The notes beneath the pieces are model-generated. The model saw nothing but the letters and a program-made list of their open reading frames with translations, was not told where the DNA came from and searched no databases. A program made the position numbers and the translations under genes. Below, one piece after another: positions 40,700 to 49,769 of a DNA stretch of 64,000 nt. How positions within the stretch are numbered: the stretch's first letter is position 1; each line of letters starts with the position of its first letter. The stretch spans positions 37,340 through 101,339 of the forward strand of contig DATGJN010000073.1 of assembly GCA_035295165.1 (NCBI GenBank), given 5' to 3'. The stretch is from a bacterium. Lineage in GTDB: Bacteria; Sysuimicrobiota; Sysuimicrobiia; Sysuimicrobiales; Segetimicrobiaceae.

Positions 40700-41266
40700 G
40701 TGACGCACGCACGGAAGGTCGGCAGGTATGTGGCCGCGGCGGTCTGCGCCGTATTGCTCGGGAGCCTGGCGCTCCCTAGCCCGTCCGAGGCCAAGACGGC
40801 GGCGGAGATCGACGCGAGCGTGGATGCGGCGCTCGCGCGCTTCGAAAAGCAGGTGAAGGGAGCCCACCAGTTTCTCCGCAACGCCAAGGGCGTCCTCGTC
40901 TTCGCGAACGTGATCCAGGCAGGCATCGGGGTCGGCGGGCAGTACGGCGAAGGTGCCCTGCGGATCGGCGGCAGGACCACCGCGTACTACAGCATCGCAT
41001 CCGCGTCCGTGGGGTTCCAGCTCGGCGCGCAGACGAAGGATATCATCCTGGTGTTCTTGGACAGCGCGGCCCTCAGAAACTTCCAGACCAAAGAGGGCTG
41101 GCAGGTGGGCGTGGACGGGTCGGTCGTGCTGGTGAACGTGGGAGCCGCCGCCGACATCAACACGATGAAGCTCAATCAGCCGATCGTGGGGTTCGTCGTC
41201 GGCCAGAAGGGTTTGATGTACAACCTCTCGCTCCAAGGTTCGAAGATCACGAAGCTGCACAAGTAG
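40700..41266 (+). CDS. Exported SYLF/Ysc84-domain protein
   Basis: A 188-residue protein with a signal peptide (AAAVCAVLLGSLALPSPSEA) followed by a SYLF (Ysc84-like) domain. AKGVLVFANVIQAGIGVGGQYGEGALR is the core repeat, ASVGFQLGAQTKDIILVF and a glycine/valine-rich VGVDGSVVLVNVGAAADIN complete it. SYLF domains bind phosphoinositides in eukaryotes and are found as small envelope proteins in bacteria, role unknown. The GTG start follows GAGGGGAGGGGC. A 15-bp hairpin 30 bases after the stop marks a likely transcript end, so this separates the Liv/hydantoinase operon from the fdrA operon. Confidence 0.88.
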   Translation: MTHARKVGRYVAAAVCAVLLGSLALPSPSEAKTAAEIDASVDAALARFEKQVKGAHQFLRNAKGVLVFANVIQAGIGVGGQYGEGALRIGGRTTAYYSIASASVGFQLGAQTKDIILVFLDSAALRNFQTKEGWQVGVDGSVVLVNVGAAADINTMKLNQPIVGFVVGQKGLMYNLSLQGSKITKLHK

Positions 41267-41295
41267 GTCCGCCGGTTCCGCCAGACGACCCGAGA

Positions 41296-41328
41296 CGAGG
41301 CCCCGCGGGAGCATCCCGCGGGGCCTCG
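41296..41328 (+). terminator. 15-bp perfect hairpin
   Basis: Stem 41296-41310 with 41314-41328 and a GCA loop. No T run follows (AGCGG). Placed as the end of the Liv/hydantoinase transcript. Confidence 0.55.
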
Positions 41329-41484
41329 AGCGGCCTCGGGAACGGGCGGCGCGACACGGGTGCGCCGAGGGGCCTGCGCATGGAATCCGTGCGCCGACGC
41401 CGAAGACACGTCATCGATGACACAGCAACTCGAGCACCGCCCGAGGCACGCGTGGCCCGGGACGTACGGGCGGGTTCGCACCTG

Positions 41485-43314
41485 ATGGTTGTACGGAGCG
41501 CGGTCAAGCGCAGCGCCTACTACGACTCCGTGACGCTGATGCAGGCCCAGCAGGCCCTGCGGGCGTTGCCCGGCGTGGAAGAAGCGGGGGTCGTGATGGG
41601 CACCGAGGCCAACGTCGCGCTGTTGCGGCAAGCCGGCCTCGTCATCGAAGACGCCTCCGCGAAGGCCGACGACCTGATCGTGGCGGTGCGCGCGGACACT
41701 GAGGCTCACGCCCGCGGTGCGCTCGACGCGCTGGACGGGATCCTCTCGCGGCGCCCCGCCGCCACGCCCCCCGATGCGGCGTATCGCCCGCGGACCGTGG
41801 CCGCCGCCGCCCGTATGCTGTCCGGCGCCAACGTGGCGCTCGTGTCGGTGCCGGGGCGGTTCGCCGCCGCCGCGGCCCGCGAGGCGCTGCGGGCCGGCCT
41901 TCACGTCATGCTCTTTAGCGACAACGTCCCGCTCGACGAGGAGATCCGGCTGAAACGGGACGCGGCGCGCGGGGGGCGTCTCGTGATGGGGCCGGATTGC
42001 GGGACGGCGCTGATCGGCGGCGCCGCGCTCGGGTTCGCCAACCGCGTCCGGCGAGGGCCGGTGGGCATCGTGAGCGCCTCCGGGACCGGTCTGCAAGAGG
42101 TCGCCACCATCACCCACCGCCGCGGCGGCGGTGTGTCGCATGCGCTCGGCACCGGCGGCCGTGATCTCGCCGCCGCCGTTGGGGCGGCCACGACGCGCCG
42201 GGCGCTTGTGGTGCTGGGGCGTGATCCCGCGACGGCGGTCATCGTGCTCGTCTCCAAACCGCCGGACCCCGAGGTCGCCGACCGGGTGCTGGAAGACGCC
42301 GCCGGCATCGGGAAACCGGTCGTGGTGGCCTTCGTGGGCGCGTCGCCGCAATCTTCGGCCGGAGGGCTCTATTGGGCGGCCACGCTCGAGGACGCGGCGA
42401 TGCTCGCCGCGCGCCTCGCCGGCGGCGCGCCTCGCGATCCGAACGACGAGGGGGCGGCATGGCGGCCAGCCGTCGAACGCCGGGCCGCGGCCGAGATCGA
42501 CCGGTTGGCTCCGTCGCAACAGTATCTCCGAGGGCTCTACAGTGGAGGAACCCTGTGCGCCGAATGCGTCGCGGTGCTGCAGGGAGCACTGCGGCCGCTG
42601 TTCACGAACGCCCCCGTGGGCGCCGCGCGGCACATCGACGGCGTTGGACCCAGCCGCGCGCACACCGTGCTGGACTTGGGAGACGATCTTTTCACGGTCG
42701 GCCGCCTGCACCCGATGCTCGATCCGACGCTCCGCGCTCAGCGGATCGCCCAGGAGGCGGCCGATCCGGAGACGGCCGTGATTCTTCTCGACGTGGTGCT
42801 GGGAGAAGGGGTGCACGCCGATCCCGCTGGCGCGCTTGCGCCCGCGATCGCGGCTGCGCGCGCCGGCGCGGCCGGCGCCGGTCGCCACCTCGCGGTCGTG
42901 GCGTCCGTGTGCGGCACCGACGAGGATCCCCAATCTCGGGTGGAGCAAGTCAGGCGCCTCGCGGCGGCCGGCGTGCTCGTTGAGGACAGCAACGTCCGCG
43001 CCGTCGCGCTCGCGGGGATGATCGCCGGTCGCGACCCGGCACTCCCGCTGCCCCCGCTGCGCTCGGACGCCGCCGTTCGGGACGACGCCGACGGCGAAAG
43101 CGGTCCCGCGGTGGCCGAACCGCACGGCACCGACGGGCGCGATCCGCATCCCGAGGACGCGCTCCTGGCGGGACCGCCGCGCGTGGTCAACGTCGGATTG
43201 GAGATCTTCGCGAAGAGCCTCCGCGCCCAGGGAGTGGCGGTGCTGGAGCTCGACTGGCGCCCTCCGGCCGGCGGTGATCGCGACATGATCGCGCTGCTGG
43301 AGCGCCTCGAATGA
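41485..43314 (+). CDS. fdrA: FdrA / AllF, oxamate carbamoyltransferase subunit
   Basis: A 609-residue homologue of E. coli FdrA (AllF). It has the acyl-CoA-synthetase-like (succinyl-CoA ligase) Rossmann fold: MGPDCGTALIGGAALGFANRV, GPVGIVSASGTGLQEVATI, GGGVSHALGTGGRDL, then YLRGLYSGGTLCAEC. The final block VVNVGLEIFAKSLRAQGVAVLELDWRPPAGG is the FdrA C-terminal signature. In E. coli AllF, AllG and AllH together convert oxalurate to oxamate and carbamoyl phosphate during anaerobic allantoin use. Start at ATG 41485, since MVVRSAVKRSAYYDSVTLM aligns with the E. coli N-terminus; an earlier ATG (41380) adds 35 unmatched residues. Overlaps allG by 4 bases. Confidence 0.9.
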   Translation: MVVRSAVKRSAYYDSVTLMQAQQALRALPGVEEAGVVMGTEANVALLRQAGLVIEDASAKADDLIVAVRADTEAHARGALDALDGILSRRPAATPPDAAYRPRTVAAAARMLSGANVALVSVPGRFAAAAAREALRAGLHVMLFSDNVPLDEEIRLKRDAARGGRLVMGPDCGTALIGGAALGFANRVRRGPVGIVSASGTGLQEVATITHRRGGGVSHALGTGGRDLAAAVGAATTRRALVVLGRDPATAVIVLVSKPPDPEVADRVLEDAAGIGKPVVVAFVGASPQSSAGGLYWAATLEDAAMLAARLAGGAPRDPNDEGAAWRPAVERRAAAEIDRLAPSQQYLRGLYSGGTLCAECVAVLQGALRPLFTNAPVGAARHIDGVGPSRAHTVLDLGDDLFTVGRLHPMLDPTLRAQRIAQEAADPETAVILLDVVLGEGVHADPAGALAPAIAAARAGAAGAGRHLAVVASVCGTDEDPQSRVEQVRRLAAAGVLVEDSNVRAVALAGMIAGRDPALPLPPLRSDAAVRDDADGESGPAVAEPHGTDGRDPHPEDALLAGPPRVVNVGLEIFAKSLRAQGVAVLELDWRPPAGGDRDMIALLERLE

Positions 43315-44576
43315 GCGGGCCGGGCCCGAGTGCCGGCCGCGTGGATCAGGCAAACGCGGAGGCGATCCGGCGCGTGCTCGGTGCGACCCCCGTGCTCGTG
43401 GGGATCAGACGGGCGCAGGACGTGGTCCCCGGCATGGCGGACGACCTGCTCCTGCACGCCGGCCCGCCGATCGCGTGGGACCGCATGTCCGGGCCGGTCA
43501 GGGGCGCCGTCATCGGCGCGCTGCTGTACGAGCGTCGCGCGGCGAGCGAGGCCGAGGCGGTGCGGCTTGTCGAGTCCGGGCGGGTCCGGTTCGAGCCCTG
43601 TCACCACCACGCGGCGGTCGGTCCGATGGCCGGGATCGTCTCCTCGTCGATGCCCGTCTACGTTGTAGAGAACGCCGCGGGGCGCACCCGAGCGTACTCC
43701 ACGCTCAACGAGGGGTACGGCACGGTGCTCCGCTACGGGGCGTACGGCACCGATGTGCTGGCGCGTCTCCGGTGGCTGGAGGAGACGCTCGCCCCGGTGC
43801 TCGATCGCGCGCTCGAGTTCTCGGGCGGGCTGGATCTGCGAACGCTCATCGCACAGGCGCTGCAGATGGGAGACGAGGGTCACAATCGGAACAAAGCCGC
43901 ATCGGCGCTCCTGGGCCGCCAACTCGCGCCGCACATCGTGCGCAGCGGCGCCCCCGCCGATGCCCAGCACGAGGTGTTCCGGTATCTCGCCGAGACCGAT
44001 CTCGCGGCCCTCAACCCGATCATGGCCGCGTGCAAGGCGACGATGGACGCGGCCCACGGCGTCCCCGGGAGCACCCTCGTCACGGCGATGGCCCGCAACG
44101 GCACGGAGTTCGGGATCCGCGTGAGCGGGCTCGGCGAGCGGTGGTTTACGGGGCCCGCGGAGGTGCCCCGCGGACTGTACTTCCCCGGGTTCTCGGCGGA
44201 CGACGCGAACCCCGATGTCGGCGATTCCACGATCACCGAGACGGCGGGCATCGGCGCGTTTGCGATGGCGGCCGCGCCCGCGATCGTCAGCTTCGTCAGC
44301 GGGACCGCGCGCGACGCGCTGCAGTCCACGCTCGAGATGTACGAAATCACGCTGGCGGAAAACCCCGCGTTCGGGATCCCCGCGCTCGACTTCCGCGGCA
44401 CGCCGACGGGGATCGACATCCGTAAGGTCGTCCGCACCGGCATTCTTCCGCGGGTCAACACCGGAATCGCCCACCGGGAGGTCGGGATCGGGCAGATCGG
44501 GGCCGGGCTCGTGCGCCCGCCCCGCGTCTGTTTCGAGCGCGCGCTGCAGGCGATGGCGGAGACGATCGAGCGATAG
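43311..44576 (+). CDS. allG: DUF1116 / AllG, oxamate carbamoyltransferase subunit
   Basis: A 421-residue DUF1116 protein, the family of E. coli YlbE/AllG. Recognisable blocks are PVLVGIRRAQDVVPGM, FEPCHHHAAVGPMAGIVS (a histidine cluster), FSTLNEGYG-like AYSTLNEGYGTVLRYGAY and QALQMGDEGHNRNKAAS. FPGFSADDANPDVGDSTITET and the ending GIAHREVGIGQIGAGLVRPP complete the match. It works with AllF as part of the oxamate carbamoyltransferase complex. The ATG overlaps the allF stop, so the two subunits are coupled. The third subunit gene (allH) is not adjacent but lies 6.7 kb away on the other strand. Confidence 0.9.
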   Translation: MSGPGPSAGRVDQANAEAIRRVLGATPVLVGIRRAQDVVPGMADDLLLHAGPPIAWDRMSGPVRGAVIGALLYERRAASEAEAVRLVESGRVRFEPCHHHAAVGPMAGIVSSSMPVYVVENAAGRTRAYSTLNEGYGTVLRYGAYGTDVLARLRWLEETLAPVLDRALEFSGGLDLRTLIAQALQMGDEGHNRNKAASALLGRQLAPHIVRSGAPADAQHEVFRYLAETDLAALNPIMAACKATMDAAHGVPGSTLVTAMARNGTEFGIRVSGLGERWFTGPAEVPRGLYFPGFSADDANPDVGDSTITETAGIGAFAMAAAPAIVSFVSGTARDALQSTLEMYEITLAENPAFGIPALDFRGTPTGIDIRKVVRTGILPRVNTGIAHREVGIGQIGAGLVRPPRVCFERALQAMAETIER

Positions 44577-44638
44577 CCGCGTGGCCGGGCGCGCCCGCGG
44601 GTCGGGCGCGCCACATCGGGGAACAGAGGGGGTGTCGC

Positions 44639-45463
44639 ATGGCCTTGAAACCGGCGGACATGAGCCGGGTCCGCGTGCTGGACCTGTCACAGAACTTCAG
44701 CGTCGACTCGCCGCCGTTCGCGTACTACGAGGGTCCCACCGTGAAATGGGTCAAGAAGATGGCGTTCGAAGGCGTCAACGCGCAGCTGATCAGCAGTACG
44801 AACCACATCGCGACGCACCTCGATTCTCCGCTGCACTTCAACGATCCCGGCCCCGACGTCGCGGGTATTCCGCTCGAGGAGCTGCTCGGGCCGGCGTGCA
44901 TCGTCGATCTGGCGCAGTTCGGCATCGGGGACTATGACATCTACGGCCCGGAGCACTTCGAGCGGTGGGAGAAGACGTATAAAACGAAGATCCAGCGGGG
45001 CGACATCCTGGTGATCCACACCGGGTACCATCACTACTACAACGAGGACTGGTACAAGGTCCGCAACCGGGAGAAGCCCAACTTGCCGCGGGCGTTTCTC
45101 CGGCACCCCGGCCCGCAGCTGGAGTTTTGCGACTGGGTCCTCGCGCGGGGGATCCGCTGGCTCGCGATCGACGCGATCTCCACGGACCATCCGTTCAACA
45201 CCAACGTCCGCCGGGCGCGTCCGGATCTCGTGCCCGAGGTGGAAAAGAAGATCGGGATGCCGATCGACCGGGCGTTTCCCTGGCCCAAGGCGTACCAGGC
45301 CACGCACACGTACCTGTTCCCGAAGGGCGTGTTCCACGTCGAGAACGTGGGCGGCATGATCGACGAGGTACTGAACATGCGGCTGTGGTTCGGCGCGTTT
45401 CCGTTCCGGTTCAAAGGCGGCGAGGCGGCGTTCTGCCGCTGCTTCGCGTTCGTGCAGCGCTAG
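44639..45463 (+). CDS. Cyclase-family hydrolase (kynurenine formamidase-like)
   Basis: A 274-residue PF04199 metal hydrolase. The metal motif reads STNHIATHLDSPLHF (HxxTHxDxPxH) at about residues 54-68. RGDILVIHTGYHHYYNEDW, WLAIDAISTDHPFN and an ENVGGMIDEV stretch (catalytic Glu region) follow. Known members are kynurenine formamidase and isatin hydrolase, which open N-formyl or lactam groups. Those are smaller (about 210-260), and the RNREKPNLPRAFLRHPGPQ insertion marks another subgroup. It lies 62 bases after allG and 12 before a CoA-transferase, so it likely acts in the same pathway on a cyclic amide or N-acyl acid. Confidence 0.85.
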   Translation: MALKPADMSRVRVLDLSQNFSVDSPPFAYYEGPTVKWVKKMAFEGVNAQLISSTNHIATHLDSPLHFNDPGPDVAGIPLEELLGPACIVDLAQFGIGDYDIYGPEHFERWEKTYKTKIQRGDILVIHTGYHHYYNEDWYKVRNREKPNLPRAFLRHPGPQLEFCDWVLARGIRWLAIDAISTDHPFNTNVRRARPDLVPEVEKKIGMPIDRAFPWPKAYQATHTYLFPKGVFHVENVGGMIDEVLNMRLWFGAFPFRFKGGEAAFCRCFAFVQR

Positions 45464-45475
45464 CGAGGAGGCACG

Positions 45476-46657
45476 GTGTACCCTCTCGACGACCTGACGG
45501 TGGTGGACCTGACCCGCGCGCTCGCCGGGCCGTACTGCACGATGATGCTCGCCGACCTCGGCGCGCGCGTGCTCAAAGTCGAGACGCCGGGGACCGGCGA
45601 CGACACACGCGGGTGGGGACCGCCGTTCGTGAACGGCGAGAGCGCGTACTTCCTCAGCATCAACCGCAACAAGGCCAGCGTCACTCTCAACCTCAAGGCG
45701 CCGCGCGGGCGCGAGCTGCTGTGGCGCTTGCTCCGGCGCGCGGACGTCCTCGTGGAAAACTTCCGCCCCGGGGCGATGGACCGCCTCGGCTTCGGGTACG
45801 ACGCGGTGCACGCGGCGGTCCCGCGCCTCGTGTACTGCTCGATTTCGGGGTTTGGGCAGAGCGGGCCGTATCGCGAGCGCGCCGCGTACGACCTCATCGT
45901 GCAGGGGATGGGCGGGCTGATGGGCATCACGGGCGAACCCGACGGAGCCCCGATGCGGGTCGGCGTGGCGGTGGCCGATATCTGCGCCGGGATGTTCGCC
46001 GCGTACGCGATCCTCGCCGCGCTCCGGGTCCGCGAGCGCACGGGCGCCGGCCAGTGGGTGGACGCCGCGATGCTGGACGGCCAGGTCGCGTGGATGACCT
46101 ACATGGCCGCGAACTACTTCGCCACCGGGCACGACCCGCAGCGCGTGGGATCGGCCCACACGAACCTGGTGCCGTATCAGCCGTTTCCGACGCGGGACGG
46201 TTTCATCAACGTCACCGTGGGGAGCGAGGGGTTGTGGCAGCGGTTCTGCCAAGCGCTCGACGTCCCGATTGCGGCCGATCCTCGGTTTGCCACCAACGCG
46301 GAGCGCGTCGCGCACCGGCGGGAGCTGCTTGCTCTGCTGGACCCGGTGTTCCGAACGCGCTCGACCGCGGAGTGGGTCGCCCGGTTCCTGGCGGCGGGCG
46401 TGCCGGCCGGGCCCATCTCCCGGATGCACGAGGTCATGGCGGACGCTCAGGTGCGTGAGCGCGAGATGGTGGTCGAACTCGACCACCCGCGGGCGGGGCG
46501 CATCCGGGTGAACGGGGTCCCCGTGAAGTTGTCCGACACCCCCGGTGCCGTCCGGACCCCGCCGCCGCTGCTCGGGGAGCACACCGACGCGGTCCTGCGC
46601 GAGTTGGGGATCGACGCCGGCGAGATCGCGGCGCTCCGACAGGAGGGCGTGGTCTGA
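45476..46657 (+). CDS. Class III CoA-transferase (CaiB/BaiF)
   Basis: A 393-residue family III CoA-transferase that moves CoA between carboxylic acids. Seen: LVVDLTRALAGPYCTMMLADLGA-type opening (VVDLTRALAGPYCTMML), YFLSINRNKASVTLNLK, VLVENFRPGAMDRLGFGYD, AYDLIVQGMGGLMGITGEPDG (catalytic Asp at YD) and GAGQWVDAAMLDGQVAW. The domain order is the interlocked-dimer fold. Typical substrates are succinate, formyl/oxalate, carnitine or aromatic acids; this one is closer to the general L-carnitine/2-methyl-acid type and cannot be assigned. GAGGAGG precedes the GTG. Its stop overlaps accDA (TGATG). Confidence 0.9.
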   Translation: MYPLDDLTVVDLTRALAGPYCTMMLADLGARVLKVETPGTGDDTRGWGPPFVNGESAYFLSINRNKASVTLNLKAPRGRELLWRLLRRADVLVENFRPGAMDRLGFGYDAVHAAVPRLVYCSISGFGQSGPYRERAAYDLIVQGMGGLMGITGEPDGAPMRVGVAVADICAGMFAAYAILAALRVRERTGAGQWVDAAMLDGQVAWMTYMAANYFATGHDPQRVGSAHTNLVPYQPFPTRDGFINVTVGSEGLWQRFCQALDVPIAADPRFATNAERVAHRRELLALLDPVFRTRSTAEWVARFLAAGVPAGPISRMHEVMADAQVREREMVVELDHPRAGRIRVNGVPVKLSDTPGAVRTPPPLLGEHTDAVLRELGIDAGEIAALRQEGVV

Positions 46658-48417
46658 TGTTCCGCCGGCGTCGGCCCGCAGCGCAGCCGGTCACGTGCTC
46701 GTCGTGCGGCCTGGCCCATCCCGTGGACGCCCTCGCGGCGGCGCTGTACGTGTGCGCGGGATGCGGTCGTTCGTTGGCGATGCCGTCCGCCGCGCGGATC
46801 GCCCTGCTCGCCGATCCGCGGACGTTTCGGGAGCTCGACCGGCAGCTGATCTCGGTCGATCCGCTCAGCTTCATCGACCGCAAACCGTACCGCGAGCGCC
46901 TGCAGGAGGCGCAGCGGCAGACCGGGCTGCGCGAGGCGGTGACGACCGGCCTCTGCCGGATCGGCGGCCACCCTGTGGTGCTCGCGGTGTTCGATTTCGA
47001 GTTCCTGGGTGGGACGATGGGGTCGGTCGTCGGCGAGAAGGTGGCCAACGCGTTCGAGCACGCGGCCCACCGCCGCGTCCCGGTCGTCTGCGTGGCCGCG
47101 AGCGGCGGCGCCCGCATGCAGGAAGGCATGTTGTCGCTGATGCAGATGGCGAAGGTGTCGGCGGCCGCGGCGCGGCACGACCGCGCCGGGCTCGCGTTCA
47201 TTTCGGTACTGACCGATCCGACGTTTGGAGGCGTGACCGCGAGCGTCGCGTCGCTCGGCGACGTGATCATCGCGGAGCCGGCGGCGCAGATCGGTTTCGT
47301 CGGACCGCGCGTGATCCAGCAGACGACCGGCGTCGCGCCGCCGCCCGGCTCGCATCAGGCAGAGACACTGTGTCGCAACGGGTTGCTGGACCTCATCGTG
47401 CCCCGTGCACAGCTGCGGGAGACGATCGCCTACCTCGTGGCCCATCTCAGCCGTCTGCCGGTGGCGCGCGGCCGCGCGGACCGGCTGCCGCCCGGCGTGG
47501 AGCAAGGGCCGCTGCCGGCGTGGGACGAAGTCCGCCTCGCACGGCACACCGCCCGCCCCACGGCGCTCGACTACATCGGCCACATGGCCACGGGGTTCGT
47601 CGAGTTGCACGGTGACCGCCAGGGCGGCGACGACCCGGCGATCGTGGGCGGGGTCGCAGAGATCGACGGGCAGCCGGTGATGATCATCGGGCACGAGCGC
47701 GGCGGGACGCCCGAGGCCCTGGAAGCGCGCCACCGGGGGGCCGCCGGCCCGAGCGGCTACCGAAAGGCGCTCCGCTTGATGGAGCTCGCCGCGAAGTTCC
47801 GGATTCCGGTGATCACGTTGATCGACACCCCCGGTGCCGATTCCAGCTATGAGGCGGAGCGGCACGGGATCGCGCAGGCGCTGGCGCACACGCTGGCCAC
47901 GATGACCGTGCTGCCCACCCCGATCGTGTCGGTGATCATCGGCGAGGGTGGGAGCGGGGGCGCGCTTGCCCTCGGCGCCGCCGACCGGGTGCTGATGCTC
48001 GAGCACGCCATCTACTCGGTGATCTCGCCCGAGGGCGCCGCGGCGATCCTGTACCGGGATACCGCCCAGGCCGTTGCGCTCTCAGAGGCGCTCAAGCTCA
48101 CCGCGCAGGATCTCCGACGGCTCGGCGTGATCGATGTGGTCGTCCCCGAGCCCGTGGGAGGCGCGCATGTCGACCACGCCGCGGCCGCGGCTGCGCTGCG
48201 GCGCCACCTGGTCGCGTCGCTGAGAACTCTGCGGCGCGTCGCGCCCGAGAAGCTGCTGGGCCGGCGGTACGCGAAGTACCGGCACATCGGCCGCACCGGC
48301 GTGTACTGGCGGGAGATCGTGCGGGCGGAGATGCAGGACGCGCTGGACTCGATCGCCCGGCGGTTCCCCAGGGGCGAGGGGCCGTCGCGACGGGCGACGG
48401 GCGCCCCGCAGGGCTAG
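46657..48417 (+). CDS. accDA: Fused acetyl-CoA carboxylase carboxyltransferase (AccD-AccA)
   Basis: A 586-residue fusion. Residues 1-280 are AccD-like: a zinc ribbon CSSCGLAHP...CAGCG, then KPYRERLQEAQRQTGL, DFEFLGGTMGSVVGEK, CVAASGGARMQEGMLSLMQM and LTDPTFGGVTASVASLGD (biotin and CoA site). Residues 290-570 are AccA-like: ALDYIGHMATGFVELHGDR, IGHERGGTPEALEARHRG, LIDTPGADSSYEAERHG and IIGEGGSGGALALGAADRV. It transfers carboxyl from carboxybiotin to acetyl-CoA. In most bacteria these are separate genes. No biotin carboxylase or BCCP gene is in the window, so those partners are elsewhere. Coupled to the CoA-transferase. Confidence 0.93.
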   Translation: MFRRRRPAAQPVTCSSCGLAHPVDALAAALYVCAGCGRSLAMPSAARIALLADPRTFRELDRQLISVDPLSFIDRKPYRERLQEAQRQTGLREAVTTGLCRIGGHPVVLAVFDFEFLGGTMGSVVGEKVANAFEHAAHRRVPVVCVAASGGARMQEGMLSLMQMAKVSAAAARHDRAGLAFISVLTDPTFGGVTASVASLGDVIIAEPAAQIGFVGPRVIQQTTGVAPPPGSHQAETLCRNGLLDLIVPRAQLRETIAYLVAHLSRLPVARGRADRLPPGVEQGPLPAWDEVRLARHTARPTALDYIGHMATGFVELHGDRQGGDDPAIVGGVAEIDGQPVMIIGHERGGTPEALEARHRGAAGPSGYRKALRLMELAAKFRIPVITLIDTPGADSSYEAERHGIAQALAHTLATMTVLPTPIVSVIIGEGGSGGALALGAADRVLMLEHAIYSVISPEGAAAILYRDTAQAVALSEALKLTAQDLRRLGVIDVVVPEPVGGAHVDHAAAAAALRRHLVASLRTLRRVAPEKLLGRRYAKYRHIGRTGVYWREIVRAEMQDALDSIARRFPRGEGPSRRATGAPQG

Positions 48418-49019
48418 TGGTGTCTCCGACCGCCACCGCCCGTTCCACGCGGCCTCGGGGCGCGCGCGCGGACCTCGGGGCGGTGTTCGCACGAGCGGGC
48501 GCGATCGTGTGGCTCCTGGTGGCGCTCGCGGCGATCTCGGCGGCACGGTCGCCCGCCGAGCTCTTCCTTATTGCGCCAGGAGAAGGCATCGGCGCGCTCC
48601 ACCTGGGCATGACCCTCGGAGAAGCGGAAGCCACAATGCGGCGGCCCAAATCGACGTTCCCCCTCGCGAACGGCGAGGATACGATCCACACGTGGTTTGC
48701 CACGGTCCGCAACGCGGACGGAACCGTCGCGATGGGGGGCGCGGGCGGTTTGTACGCGGTCGTGGACGCGTCAGGGAAGATCCGACAAGTGGGCGCGCAC
48801 TACGCACCGCGCTACATGACATCCAACGGGCTGCACACCGGTGTCGCCGAGGCGACGGTGCGAGCGGTCCTTGGGGAACCGCCGAACGTTTACCCCCAGC
48901 AGGGCTACCACGAGCTGGCCTACCCCGCGCTCGGCATCACGTGCTCGATCGTGGACGATCAGCGGATTGGTGGATACAAGACCGTGTATGAGATCGTTGT
49001 GTACCCGCCCACGCAGTGA
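48417..49019 (+). CDS. Exported hypothetical protein
   Basis: Not recognised. The 200-residue product has an N-terminal hydrophobic helix (AGAIVWLLVALAAISAARS, about residues 27-45) and a soluble outer part. That part opens APGEGIGALHLGMTLGEAEATM (a GxG...GMTxxEAExxL pattern seen in small periplasmic proteins that repeat a two-layer fold) and recurs as HTGVAEATVRAVLGEPPNVYP. The two GVAEATVR/GMTLGEAEA blocks suggest an internal duplication with BamE/SmpA-like topology. The GTG start overlaps the accDA stop (TAGTG). Role unknown; its place after accDA may be accidental. Confidence 0.7.
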   Translation: MVSPTATARSTRPRGARADLGAVFARAGAIVWLLVALAAISAARSPAELFLIAPGEGIGALHLGMTLGEAEATMRRPKSTFPLANGEDTIHTWFATVRNADGTVAMGGAGGLYAVVDASGKIRQVGAHYAPRYMTSNGLHTGVAEATVRAVLGEPPNVYPQQGYHELAYPALGITCSIVDDQRIGGYKTVYEIVVYPPTQ

Positions 49020-49076
49020 AGCCGCAGGGGCCGGGACGCGCGGACGTGCCCAGCCCCTGCGCGATGGTGTGCGTCT

Positions 49077-49574
49077 CTACCAGCCGTTGCTGCTCTTGGT
49101 GGTTCCCCCGTTGGACGTGCTCGGGCCGGGCGACATCGCCGCCTTGAGATCGACCGATGCCACCCACCATTTGCTGGCCACACCCTGGCCGTTGGCTTGA
49201 CCCGCGGCGGTATCCGCGGAGTAGCGGTACAGCAGATGGCCGTTGTACGCCACCTGCGAGCCGTTTGCCGTCTTGACCAGCGACAGCTTTCCCGGGAGCG
49301 GGTCCTCCGCGGTTGGCGCGGACGCGCTGAGGAGCGGGGGCCAGGCCGACGCGCAGCCGGCGGTGCACGCGCTCTGCGTCGGGGTGTCCGAAGCGAAATA
49401 ATACAAGGTCATGCCCTTCGCGTCCGTCAGGATCTTGGCTTGCTTGCCTCCCACGGTGACCATCCCCGTCTCCACCGTGTACGCGGCGGCGGCGTAGCCG
49501 CCGACCGCGGCGAGTCCGGCGATCACGCTGACGCCTGCGAGCAACACGAACAATCCACGTACCCTCCTATGCAT
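49077..49574 (-). CDS. Secreted repeat protein (PF03640/COG4315 type)
   Basis: A 165-residue exported protein. Signal peptide FVLLAGVSVIAGLAAVGGYA (about residues 9-28). Two repeats of the lipoprotein-15 family follow: AKILTDAKGMTLYYFASDTP with CTAGCASAWPPLL, and VAYNGHLLYRYSADTAAGQANGQG. The paired Cys and the GxxLYxF pattern are characteristic. These proteins are widespread in Gram-positive-type and high-GC bacteria and lack a known function. The ATG at 49572-49574 follows AAGGGGGA at 7 bases. Tail GGTTKSSNG is a low-complexity end. Convergent with the hypothetical gene ending at 49019. Confidence 0.88.
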   Translation of the reverse strand: MHRRVRGLFVLLAGVSVIAGLAAVGGYAAAAYTVETGMVTVGGKQAKILTDAKGMTLYYFASDTPTQSACTAGCASAWPPLLSASAPTAEDPLPGKLSLVKTANGSQVAYNGHLLYRYSADTAAGQANGQGVASKWWVASVDLKAAMSPGPSTSNGGTTKSSNGW

Positions 49575-49769
49575 GAAGCGTCCCCCTTGTGCGACGTATC
49601 GGACGAACGCATGGCGCACCCGCGTCCATGCACCATGGTGCGATCCGGGGTTCACGAGGGCGTCAACGATCCGTAACAAACCTGCCACGCGCGCGGGCGA
49701 GGCGGCGCGGGGCCGGGCGGTCTGTCTCGGGGCCGTGCGTCGAGTGACGGTCGCGGACGTGGCTACGGG

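Noticed and set aside
39284..44576. Carbamate kinase gene expected with AllFGH
   Set aside because: No protein with the carbamate kinase pattern was found in any frame of the window, so the ATP-forming step is not claimed.
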